From Tricholoma matsutake (lineage: Eukaryota > Basidiomycota > Agaricomycetes > Agaricales > Tricholomataceae): a DNA stretch of 64,000 bases. The stretch covers positions 4,464,001 through 4,528,000 of the forward strand of contig AP026544.2 in the NCBI GenBank assembly GCA_026075535.2, written 5' to 3'. How positions within the stretch are numbered: position 1 is the first letter of the stretch; every line of letters starts with the position of its first letter. Under the pieces are notes generated by a model. It ran no database searches, had not been told where the DNA came from, and worked only from the letters and a program-made list of their open reading frames with translations. The position numbers and the translations under genes are program-made. Shown in pieces: positions 31,322-41,884 of this stretch.

Positions 31322-32191
31322 ACTCCAAACCAGCTGTGGGCCATGTTTAACTTTTTTTTGCTTATGTAAACTTGAACTATTAATGCATCCCAGCGACTGG
31401 CACAACTTGTAAATTTGGTTGTGTTTGTACTCTGATCTATTTTCAGTGGGAAATTTTCTGCAAGCCATTCCTCAACAACCATGCCATATTTTTGCATTAT
31501 TCTGTAGTCTATCCTATACTACTAACTGTAATCTATATTTCCATGCAATCTATTTATTTTTTAGTTGACATCTGTGAAAGTTAGGTTGACCCCTGTTAAT
31601 TATGTGTGTGCAAGCAATATTTCAAGAACTGATGGTCAGAAAAATAAGTTGAGAGTGGTACAGTGTCAAGGATAATGTAATTAATGGTCCCTAAGGCAAA
31701 ACTTGAGCCCTTGTGGCCAATAATGCCAAGTATGTAACTTCCCAAAATGGCAATCACACTTCAAAGCAGCATTCAGCCATCACAAGAGCTCAGAACCTCA
31801 ATTATTTGCATGGGAATCCCTCACTGAGATACCCTTCACATTTTACCGCTCTCAGATTATTCTTCTGACCATCAGTTCTTGAGATATTTCTGGCACACAC
31901 ATGATTGACAGGGGTCAACCTAACTTTCACAGATGTCAACTAAAAAATAAATAGATTGCATGGAAATATAGATCTCAGTTAGTAGTATAGGATAGACTAC
32001 AGAATAATGCAAAAATATGGCATGGTTGTTGAGGAATGGCTTGCAGAAAATTTCCCACTGAAAATAGATCAGAGACTTTCAGAGTACAAACACAACCAAA
32101 TTTACAAGTTGTGCCAGTCACTGGGACACGTTAATAGTTCAAGTTTACATAAGCAAAAAAAAGTTAAACGCAGCCTGCAGCTGGTTTGGAG
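31322..32191. repeat. Fold-back element, two arms of about 340 bp
   Basis: The arm at 31322-31663 is the reverse complement of 31850-32191 at roughly 90% by eye, with a spacer of about 190 bp. Each arm carries the same short open frame (MQKYGMVVEEWLAENFPLKI), followed in the right arm by LSEYKHNQIYKLCQSLGH, which faintly resembles the N-terminal helix-turn-helix of Tc1-like transposases. No target duplication was identified. The RNA would form a long hairpin and could feed RNA silencing. Confidence 0.75.
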
Positions 32192-32639
32192 TCTGATATT
32201 TATGGTATAGTTTTCATGTATTGATAAACCCCAAAATGGAATAAGTTTCATCAGGAGTTGGCATGAAAATCTACCACTAAGAGGAGTGAAAAAGAATGCT
32301 TTTTCCTACTTGTAAGGGATGAGTCAATGGGATGAAAACCTCCCACATTTTGTCCCCAGTTCATCCCACACCAAATTCATCCCATGGGATGGTTTTCATC
32401 TTTATATGGGCATAAATAACACCCCTCTACCTGGGTTGAATTTCATCAACTTTCCAGGGGTTTAAGAGGAATAAAAGAACCTACCTACAATGTATTTTCA
32501 TCCCATTAGGGATGTTGGCTGGATGAATTTCTCCTTTTTACAAAGGAATTTTCAGACCATTGATAGAATAGTTTCATCATGTATCAGAATAAATTTCAAG
32601 CCACTAAAATACAAAATCTACTCAAAAGAAGCAAAAAAA
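32192..32639. repeat. Left flank of the cassette array, rich in TCATCCC motifs
   Basis: AT-rich sequence with many copies of TTCATCCCA/TGGGATGAA-type words in both orientations, and ATTTTCATCCCATTAGGG near 32502. Similar words occur at 34540-35000 on the other side of the array. This suggests subterminal repeats of one larger element around 32.2-35.1 kb. No coding sequence. Confidence 0.4.
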
Positions 32640-34520
32640 TCCCCCTGACCCCTGATGCCCCATCATCATGTCCCCATCAGCCCATTGTGTCACTGTCATC
32701 ATCATCTGTCTGTCCTGTTGTCCCATTGTTCAGCATCCCATCCCTGTTTGTCCACATTCGGCGTCCATGTCCCTTTGTCCTGTTGTGTCCCTTGTCCAGT
32801 GTGGCAGTCGAGGTTGTCATGGTGTGGTGTAGTGCCCTGTCCCGTTGTTGTGCTGGTCCTCATTGTCCCACTCCCTCCTCACCCCACAAGCAGGGGCTTG
32901 TGGCAGTAGGGGTGGGTGGGTTATCATAAATAATACCTAAAAAAGTTGGTTAGTACAAAGTAAGAGAAGAAACAAAACTTACCTATGGCCCAAGAGATGT
33001 CGATGTCTCTTGAGCCATATTTCTATTTCCTCATCTCCCCGTCATCCCTCACATCCCCATCCCCTGTTTGTCATTGTCCCTGTTCTGTTGTATCTCATCA
33101 TTGGCTGCTAGCACTCGCGATCCACCCCATGAGCAGTGGCTCGTGGGGCTGGGGGCAGTTGCTGGGTTATTCCTGTCATTGGCCTCATTGTTCCCCATCC
33201 CACCCCACAAATGCTCACAGCAGCAGTTGAGGGTGCTGGTGTGGTGTCTTGGTTGCTGTCTCATGCCAGCCATTTGTGGTGGTGTATCTTGCAGGTGGGG
33301 GGTTAAAGCGGGTGGGTGTGGGTGTGCCATCTTGGTGCGGTCTCATTATTATAGCAGTTAGAACCTAAAAAAAAACAAAAGAAAACATTAATTAATCGAA
33401 CAAAAAGAGAAAGAACATGAAAAAAAATTACCTGGGGCCCACACAACATCATCATTGTGAGGGCCCGATGTAGTCCATTGCTTGTAGGCATTTGGGGGGT
33501 GCCATTGTGGGTGCTGCCTCTCGTCGTGGCTGGTAGTTAGTTAGTACCTAAAAGAGTTTGTTAGTAATGAAAAAATGAAATGAGAAAAGAAAAGAAAAAA
33601 CTTACCTGGGGCCCAAGAGACATCAATGACATCTCTTGGGCCTTTTTTCATCATTCCTGTCTGGCCTGGGTCTCCCATTGTCCCCCCCTCCTCCTGGTTG
33701 TCGTGGGCACCCTCGTCCTCACATCCCCCATCCACCATGCGAGCAGTTGCTCATGGCAGTTGTGGGGGGTGCTGGTTGTCATTGGCATCGCACTCCCCTA
33801 ATTGCCGTTGTTGTCATTGTTCCACCCGCGATCCACAGTTGTAGGGCTGGGGCAGGTGCTGTCTCGTTCCCCATCATCCCCTCATCACCATTGTTGGTAC
33901 TGTCATGGTGACTGCCCCTCCCTGCTGGGTTGTTGTGTTCATTCCTCCTCTTCCCTTGTCCCCTCGTTCTCACCATCCCCGTCATCCCATCTTGTCATCA
34001 TCGTTCCACCCACCATCCACTCCATGAGCAGTTGCTCGTGAGGCTGGAGGCAGGTGGTGTGGGCATGGCTGTTCCTACTCACCCCGGTACATCTGCACCT
34101 GCAATCCACCCTGCAAGCAGTGGCTCACAGGTGAGGGGCAGGTGCTGGTTGTACTGGTCCTGTTGGCTTGTCGTCGTGGGTGTATTGCATCGGCATGCAT
34201 CACTGGCAGTAGTATACTCCTAAAAAATTAACAAAATACATTAGTAAGATGATAAAAACAAGGAATGCAGAAAATAAAAACTTACCTTGGGCCCAAACAA
34301 TGCAATCGCCATTTGGGCCCACATTGTATCTGAGAGGGTTTGTTGGCAGCCATTGGTGGCTCTTGCTGGCATGAGAATGGGCATGGGAGTGGTAGTGGTG
34401 GATGTTGATGGAGTTGGTAGTGGTGAGGTGAAAGGGAGGGCAGCAGTGTCATCAAAGTGGTTATGCTTGATGGATGTTCAACATTCATCATGTGATGTGT
34501 TGAGGGTGGGCTGCAAATGA
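32640..34520 (-). repeat. Array of hairpin/splice-site cassettes, function unknown
   Basis: At least four units each contain a GC-rich block and a palindrome of the GGCCCAAGAGACAT/ATGTCTCTTGGGCC type (32988-33016, 33435-33466, 33610-33642, 34290-34320). Next comes, on the minus strand, a GTAAG-like donor (GTAAT at the second unit). A 60-100 bp AT-rich tract with ACTAAC-like branch words ends in TTTTAG or TCCTAG-like acceptors. Read on the minus strand it looks like repeated exon-intron modules, but no continuous protein can be assembled. Shorter palindromes of the CCACAAGCAGGGGCTTGTGG type recur near 32883, 33125, 33738, 34020 and 34110. Related units lie in element D (10520, 10961). It could be a decayed repetitive gene or part of a transposon. 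Confidence 0.5.
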
Positions 34521-35335
34521 CTTGTCAGTAAAACAATTACATCACAAATGAAAAATCCCCTTTTTTGGGATGAAAAAAATTCTCTTAACACTTGTAATCC
34601 TGAAGTGTGAAAAGTATCCTCTCATTCTGACTGAAAACAATAACAATAATACCTGAGCAAGGAACAGTCAATTTAATATTTAATGAAAGAAATTTCCCTA
34701 CTAAAATCATCTCATAATAGTATGAAATTTGTATGTTATTTCAGGCTGAAAATACACCCTGTTATTCACACCTTTGTGGCAGGAAACACTATCCCATAAA
34801 TTGTTGAAAAGTTTAATGAAAATTCATACATTAAGATGGTTGCAAATCCATACCCTCATCTTGGATTAAAATCATCCCCTGTATTTCATCCCCTTGTAAA
34901 ATGAAAATTCATCCCATTAGGTTAAGAATATTTCATAAGGTAACACATATGAACTCCATCCCTTGGATGGCTGAAATATTTGGAATGAAAATTCATCCCA
35001 AATTCATCCACCCTGAATTCAGCCATTTATGTTAGGAAATTCACATTTCTGAATTTAAATGGCTGAAAATCATATTGTGCTAGGTCCACAGTGGTAGTAA
35101 ATAAGTGTCAACAAGTAACATTGTTACACTCCAATGTTTGCTCATTTTTCAATGATTGCATTGGTATAGAATGCTGCCATAATCCAGGATCCTGAGATTC
35201 CTGTCAAAAAGACACATCATCTTAGCTTTCCATAACATCTTGGGTCATGTGATTTGGATAAGAACTCATGGAATAATGGGCCAAACCAAGTTGAGACTCA
35301 GTGGAGCAGTTTTTTGACCCTCTATTATTTTACTG
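34521..35335. other. AT-rich non-coding right flank of the cassette array
   Basis: No gene is seen. It contains TCATCCC/GGGATGA words like the left flank and a small palindrome (TTCAGCCATTTA with TAAATGGCTGAA, 35020-35070). Confidence 0.4.
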
Positions 35336-35465
35336 TCTAGTACTTTGTATGACCTCCATTAGCCTTAATAACTGCCCTTATCTGCCTTGGCATGCTTTTT
35401 GGCATACCTCTGGTGGAATTTCATTCCCCACTCTCTCCCACAATTCATCCAAGGTTTTTCAGTAA
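35336..35465 (-). pseudogene. Tc1/mariner transposase C-terminal remnant
   Basis: The minus strand encodes TLDELWERVGNEIPPEVCQK, then after a frameshift near 35395 SMPRQIRAVIKANGGHTKY. This is the hallmark C-terminus of Tc1-like transposases, where the ending GGHTKY directly precedes the stop. The rest of the transposase was not found next to it. Confidence 0.75.
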
Positions 35466-35689
35466 AATAGCTATAGCATTCCAGATAAATTTTCTAAATC
35501 TACCTGAATATTTGAGCATATGGATGGGCCAATAAGCTGAGGGGTCATCTGCCAACATTACTTAATCTGATCAATTGTCCCTGAGTTATTTAATAAACAA
35601 AATTCAGCTTGATGGCTCAGCTTGAAATCAAAGCTGAGTGAATAAGTCAAAAACACAGGATATGATCAGCTACTGTTGGTAGAAGACCA
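35466..35689. other. Spacer between Tc1 remnant and copia element
   Basis: AT-rich sequence with a small inverted repeat (TCAGCTTGA/TCAGCTTGAAATCAAAGCTGA near 35605-35637). No gene seen. Confidence 0.4.
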
Positions 35690-36041
35690 TATAGAAAGTG
35701 GATCCTAGTACAATCAAGATTGTGCTCAGTCTCTGTATAAGTGACTGATTATTAATGTGTACTGTACCTTGTACAATCAAGATCATGCTGTAGGTACAGT
35801 AAGTATGGATCAATAAACAAGTGATTAATGAAGCTCACCTCAGTCTCTGTATAAGTGACTGAGGTGGTAAAGTAACTACCAAACATATATATATGTGTTC
35901 TGTGTAACAAAGGATGGGTAGGAATAAAAACGAGACAAGGGGGAACTGTGCCATGGATTGACCCCCCGTATCAAAGGGAATGCTAAAAATAGCACACGCA
36001 CCAAACACATCAAAAGCAAGACTCACGGTGCAATCTCAACA
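35690..36041 (-). repeat. 3' LTR of copia element
   Basis: 352 bp, pairing with 39760-40104. Its outer end reads TATAGAAAG where the other LTR reads TGTAGAAAG. An internal motif (CTCAGTCTCTGTATAAGTGA) occurs twice. Confidence 0.88.
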
Positions 36042-36048
36042 CTCCTCC

Positions 36049-39000
36049 TCACCATGAATACTCCTCCTTGCATGGAATCGCATTAACGTAGTCCAAGATG
36101 GTGTCTAAGAAAGGCAAATTGTTTAGGGTCCAAGGCCTTTGTAAACATGTTGGCGACATTGTTGTGGGTGTTGACATAATCAATAGTAAGGTCGCCTGAT
36201 TGGACGTGCTCTTGCAGGAAATGATATTTAAGAATTTTGTCATCTGGGAGTAAACCATAGAGAAAAGCAGTTTTTATATCTATTTGTTGTGCATCCCATC
36301 CAAGAGAGGCAGCGATGTGTAGGAGAATTCACCAAGATTCTATGCGCGCAGTCAGTGAGGTGGTTTTAGTGTAATCCCTGCCATAAATCTGCTCATGACC
36401 TCTGAAAACAAGGCATACCTTCCACCTGATAGCGGTGCCCACCTCATCATGCTTGATATGGAAGACAGGTTTCCCACATCTAATATGCTTCCCTGGTGGG
36501 ACCTCGGACCGAGGTATCAACTTATAGACTCCCATCTCCTTCAATGAGTTCAATTCATTGTGGTACCCATGTTCCCAATGCGCTGCATCAGCTGAGTTCT
36601 TGGCCTCATCCCAAGTTTTCAGCTCATCCTCAAATTGAAGTGATTCTGGATCAAAATCTGCCATTTCTGAGATCAGGGCCTGAAGTTGATGCGCCTGATT
36701 GCCCAGATCAAGATTATGAAATGATTGACAAAGTTCTTCAATGACATCATGATCATGATCAGTGGATTGATTTGGAACATGGTCTGATCTGGCAGTGACA
36801 AGTGCAGCCCGATGTTCCCGCCATGCCTCCTTGATCCGAGCAGCGCTTTCCAGAGAGTCACGCACAGCAGCAGCAGTTCTGGTAACTGCAGGGCCACCAT
36901 TAAGATTCTTCTCAGTGGGTATCATCATGTGGGTTGATCAATGTATTGACTGGGCTGGTGGTGGTAGTGGCGGGGCTGTGTTATGAGAATGCGCATCAGG
37001 GACAACAGAATTGTGAACAGACTCATCATCAACATCATTTTGTAAAATGAGACCCAGGAAGGGGGGTTGGCTCCCAACAGAGTCTATATTTCCATCCTCC
37101 TGCAGTGTGGTGGGTGGGGGCAGTAAATGGCCATCATGGCTTTCAAGGAATCTGACATGATATGAGCTATGGAGCTTATGCATGGCGCGGTCATAACATT
37201 GGTATGACTTCAATTTGAGGTCATAACCTACCAAGATGCATTCAATTGACCGCTCATAAATCTTGGGATTATTCTTCTTGGGGATAAGTACAAACACCCT
37301 GCATCCAATTTCATGAAGGTAAGAGTAGTCAAGTTTTCTCTCATACCATAATTCCCAAGGTGTTAGGCCTGCAAGGGAACATGTTGTAGTCTTTGCATGT
37401 AAATGAGCAGCCATGAGGTAGAATTCATCCCACAGATAAGAGGGCAGTCCTGCATAAATTCGCATTGTGCATGCTTTAGCCATTAGTGTTCTATGCATTC
37501 ACTTGACACAGCCTATATGTGCAGAAGTGTAAGGAGCCGTGAAGCATTGATCAGTACCCCTAGTCTTCAACCAGCTCTCCATTTCAAGTGATTTAAGTTC
37601 ACCATTATCGGTGATATAGGTTTTGACCTTGAGTCCAGTTTTGTTCTCCCGAGCAAGCTCCCAAGTCCTGAGTTCAGAGAAAGCATCCTGTTTATTTTGT
37701 AAGGGTATAGACCATGGGAAGGAAGTGTAGTTGTCTACTATATCCATGATATAATGGTTGCCTGCTCACAATACCACAGCATGTGGCCCAGATAGGTCCA
37801 CCCACACCTTTTCCAGTTTCCTCATTGCTTTATGACCCAGTCCTTCCTGACATTTCTTGGGAACTGGTGTTTTTGTCTGCTTGCCAAGAACACATGAATC
37901 ACATTTAGGCAATTTTGGGAAAGAGGCAAGCGGTGCACCAGTGAGAGCACCCTTCTTGGCCATATCCCAGAGAGCCTGGTAGTTTGCATGACCCAGACGG
38001 TGATGCCAAGTTTTGAGAGTAGGGGACTTGTGAACTGTGAGCATGTGATCAACCTCGGCTGATGGAATATTAAGCATGTAAAGTTTCCTGGAGAGGCAGG
38101 TGCCATGAGCAATGAAAGCACTGGAGGGTTTGTCAGTGACCCAACAGGCATCAGCATCAAAATGAGCAACAGCATTAGAGTCATCTGCAAGTGTGCCCAC
38201 CAATATTAACCAAACTGCCAAGTTTGGGATGTAGAGAGCATTACATAAGATGATTGATGCCCCCCGGGCTATTCTTAGCTGTATATCTCCAACACCGATG
38301 GTGGCAATAGATGAACCACCAATGCCTTTGACCAAACGAGGTGGAATGGGGTGCAGGCTAAGAAAATCAGATCTGTTAGGGGATATATGGACTGTTGCCC
38401 CAGAGTCAATGATAAAGGGGAGATCATCCAAGGTAATACATGAGTGTTGAGTCTGGTTAAGGGGCTCCACAGTGAGAGCAATGTCATCGAGGGGTAAAGT
38501 ATGGTGCTTCCAGTCAACAGTGGTAGTATGCTCCTCCTCAACAGCAAGCCATCCCTCATACTCTATGATGTCAGGGGAGTTGACAGGTAAAGGGTCATGA
38601 GCAAGTCCTGCAAATTCCAGTGCAGGCAGGGTTGATGCCTCGGAGTTGATCATGACAGTGAACACTCGACCATTAATATCCTTCACAGTGACAGGAACCT
38701 TGGAGGTATTAGTGGGCAGTGGTTTCTTCTTGCGAGCCACCTTGCAAGCAGTGATTGATTCCTCCAGTGACTTCCCAGCCATACCACTGCCAGGTTTAAT
38801 GCAGTACTGCTTCATGTGCCCCTGCTTCCTGCAGTTTATGTTGGTACAAGTCGGTGCATTAGGGAACCTGGAAGGCTTGGGCTGTGCCGCAAGGGCGATG
38901 TGGGTTTTAGAATCATTGCAGTGATCATTCTCAAGTAGGGATTGCTCATTCTCCAGGAATAACCGGATATCCTTAGAGCCATATGGAGCTTCAATAGAGG

Positions 39001-39728
39001 AAGCAGCAATGTCTCGAGAAATAATGGAGCAGGCATGGGGAAAATTGTCACTAAGGAAATTGAGTAGAGCAATGCAGCAGAGGAGGTTGGCTTTTATGTC
39101 ACCCATGGCAAAGGCACGTTCTATCAATGCACAAATCTTTTCTGCTGTCTTGGGGAGTGGCATGTCCTTTGTGCATTGAATGGAGAGCATGCTGAACCTG
39201 GCATACTGGCCCTTCCTTCTGATGGTGGTCCTGAAGAATCTTCCAATTGACCTCAGGGCCCTTCTTCATGTCCAGGAATTGTCATTCAGAGGGAGAAACA
39301 CTGGATGCAATAAAAGCATACACGAGGTGGGAATTCGCCCTCCACTTGGCAATCACATGGAGCTCGGTAGGGGTGGGCTCAGGTATATCACCCATAACAT
39401 ACTCATAAAGGCCATTTAGAGATAAAGCAATAATGATTTCCTTGCACCATTCTTTGTAATTAGATTTGGGTTTGTCGAGCTTCCCTGGTATAATGTAGGG
39501 AAAGTTTGATAAGAGAAATGGATGGGGGGCCAATAGTATCGGTACCCATGGTAGGAAATCAATGATTAGTGGACGATGAATTGTCACAGGGAGAATATGG
39601 AAACATGATGGTAGATGAGCAGGATTTGTGAAAGACAAAGGGCTGATCCAAGATGAAAGTGATCGGGGAAATGGATCAAAAAGATATGATGTAGTGGAAC
39701 ATCGAGTGGCTAGCATACTTTCTTCCAT
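36049..39728 (-). pseudogene. Copia gag-pol with missing RT core and RNase H
   Basis: Gag begins near 39728 and has a frameshift around 39190-39280. A CX2-type zinc knuckle (CTNINCRKQGHMKQYC) follows near 38840, then protease (FIIDSGATVHISPN), the GAG-pre-integrase motif (HHRLGHANYQALWDMAKKGA), an integrase core (NYTSFPWSIP, ITDNGELKS, PYTSAHIGCVK) and its C-terminal part (LPSYLWDEF). RT starts normally (HWEHGYHNELNSLKEMGVYK to IDIKTAFLYGLLPDD). It then jumps at about 36258 directly into the end of RNase H (KYHFLQEHVQSGDLTIDYVN). TGA codons at 37766, 37499, near 36938 and near 36330 each replace an expected Arg. Confidence 0.88.
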
Positions 39729-39759
39729 TGTTTAAAAACAACAGGAGTGGCCCATAACC

Positions 39760-40104
39760 TGTAGAAAGTGGATCCTAGTACAATCAAGATCATGCTCAGT
39801 CTCTGTATAAGTGACTTATATTAATGTGTACTGTACCTAGTACAATCAAGATCATGCTGTAGGTACAGTAAGTATGGATCAATAAATAAGTAATTAATGA
39901 AGCTCACCTCAGTCTCTGTATAAGTGACTGAGGTGGTAAAGTAACTACCAAACATATATATGTGTGTTCTGTGTAACAAAGGATGGGTATGAATAAAAAT
40001 GAGACAAGGGAACTGTGACATGGATTGACCACGCGTATCAAAGGGAATGCTATAGCACACACATTAAACACATCAAAAGCAAGACTCACGGTGTAATCTC
40101 AACA
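39760..40104 (-). repeat. 5' LTR of copia element
   Basis: 345 bp, TG...CA ends on the minus strand, pairing with 35690-36041. It is inserted directly into the Ulp1-like gene (40105 onward). Confidence 0.88.
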
Positions 40105-41162
40105 CCTCCAAACTCCTTTTTAAACCAGCCCTGCATCCATCTTATCATCTTGCTGGGATGAGACGACAATGCTGGAATTGCATGCTTCTTCTTCAGATCA
40201 CCTATAGAGTTGTGTTAGAATTAACTGGTAACACAATTTCACTTCATACCTGCATTTCTGAAAGTTGATTTGGAAGGGAACCCAGTGATTGCCTCCAATA
40301 TTTGCTGACATGTGTAAGATGGTCTTCCCTTCCTTCACATAGCCTTTGTAGTGGTGTAGCTCAGAGACAGAAGTTTTCTGGTAATCTTTCTTCAACTTGT
40401 AGCCATCACGAAGTCACAGGTGGATGGAAATTGGAGTCACCATGATATGTGCAAGTTTAGGATTGCTTTGGATCCTTGCTGTGATATGTGCAAGTAACAT
40501 GTTCATGATCTCATCATCAAACCAATGATCTGACAAGAGGATGGTAAGTGTGTCCATTGTTGTCAATGATCCAAGCACATGCAATGGAGATCCTCACGAC
40601 AAGGTTCCCAAAGTTTCCCTTGCAGTGTCTCCTTCCTTTACCACTGCTGCATCCTTCATGTTCTTTGCAAGCCACTCATTGCTTGCCTGCCATAATACAT
40701 GCTTCTTCACAGCATCGACCATATCCTTCCAAAATTGAAGCACCCATAAAAGTAAATGTGAATCCTTGTATTGATGGTCCACTATCAATTGTTGACCACC
40801 AAACCAGGCTTGTCCAAAGGCCATGTCGAGTTTTGAAAGCCACTCAACTGGTGGGATAGGGTGTGTAGCAAGACATGTCGGGTCTGTGTTAGGCTTGTGT
40901 TAGGCAGTAGACAGCTATATGCATTCTCGGCTTGTGCTGAGACCAGTGCAGAGGAAAGTGGTGGTAGGTTCATTGCCAAAAAATCATTAATAGACATGCA
41001 ATGATCTGGGATGTAGGTGGAATATCTAGTGGGGACACGCAGAAGTTCTGCACGAGCTTGAAGAATGTAGGCTGGCGTGTCTTTGGAAGGGTATTTCTTC
41101 CCCATTCCAACCCATTCATTCTCCTGCCAAACCTTTTGGTGTGAAGGGGAAAGGTGAGGCAT
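40105..41162 (-). pseudogene. Ulp1/C48-like cysteine protease fragment, transposon-associated
   Basis: Minus-strand frames at 41162-40785, 40824-40594 and 40395-40198 join into one protein with frameshifts. Recognisable pieces are WLAKNMKDAA, KKDYQKTSVSELHHYKGYVK and ILHMSANIGGNHWVPFQINF. The last carries the catalytic-His block (GNHW) of Ulp1-type SUMO-protease-like enzymes. A probable intron follows and then IRWMQGWFKKEFGG, where the copia LTR cuts the gene. The Asp and Cys blocks downstream are absent. Such Ulp1-like domains are common in large fungal DNA transposons, so this is more likely transposon cargo than a host desumoylase. Confidence 0.65.
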
Positions 41163-41884
41163 TGAGCAATGTTCCTCTTGCCAGTCAGTATACTAAAGTA
41201 CATGCATAATCAATGCTATTGGTTCAACGAAGCCTTAGCCAATTGAACAGAAAAAAAAAGTAGCATCTGCAAGTTTCAAACCTGAGGCCTAAAGACCTAC
41301 CATGTTTGACTGTTGGCACCATCACACTTACCACTACACTATGGAAGCTTATGTTCAGATGAAGATTAGGCATCCAGATCAGACAGAATATTTGTTCGGA
41401 CCATAAATCAGGCTTGTACCCGAAATTTCAACATTTTGTCGGATAAAATCATGCATAGGCGCTTTTTTTGGCCAAATTTCGTTCGGATGCTGATCAGGCC
41501 CTGCGGCTAGGGCGCAACGGAAGTTACTAGTAGATTCAGAAGGTCAGATCGCGTCTCGACAAAACGTCACAGCCACATCCTTCTTCCTCAAATGGAATGT
41601 TCGGAGTCTGAAAGGAAGTACGTGGTATTCCTACCACATCTATCCATCTCTCGTCTCCTGACAATCAACTGACCTGAGGAAGTGGTTACAATTCGAGGCA
41701 GCGTGTCGTCGAAGTACTAGTACCAGGAGGGAGTGTCCCGGGCTCATCAGAATGGTCACGTGCGGTCGTTCTAGCAGTTTCTCCGCATTGCTGGGTGACA
41801 TTCATGGAGGCTCAGAGGCCATAGAAAGATCTCGAACCAGAGAGCGACAATATATATATGAGGCGTCGGCACGCAATCTTGGCA
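41163..41884. other. Intergenic region upstream of the BAG gene
   Basis: About 720 bp, no gene seen. TATATATAT at 41849-41857 lies only about 30 bp before the first ATG of the BAG gene; it may be a TATA box if the leader is very short. Confidence 0.45.

Larger units (their letters stand above)
35690..40104 (-). mobile_element. Ty1/copia element with internal pol deletion
   Basis: LTRs at 35690-36041 (3') and 39760-40104 (5') flank a minus-strand gag-pol. The 5' LTR is followed by GGTTATGGGCC (39749-39759, minus strand). This matches the priming site of copia elements that use the cleaved initiator tRNA-Met anticodon arm. A purine tract (GGTGAGGAGGAG) abuts the 3' LTR. Domain order is gag, protease, integrase, RT as in copia, but RT and RNase H are mostly deleted. 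The flanking pentamers (GACCA and CCTCC) do not match. Confidence 0.9.

Noticed and set aside
31291..32210. Two small genes with near-identical N-termini on opposite strands
   Set aside because: They are the two arms of the fold-back repeat, so their similarity reflects the repeat rather than a gene pair.
32640..34520. CRISPR-like array of palindromic repeats
   Set aside because: The repeats are irregularly spaced, diverged and embedded in intron-like sequence of a eukaryotic genome; no CRISPR features are present.
40198..41162. Host desumoylating protease gene
   Set aside because: The frame is broken several times, lacks the catalytic Asp and Cys blocks and is cut by the copia LTR; such domains are frequent transposon cargo.
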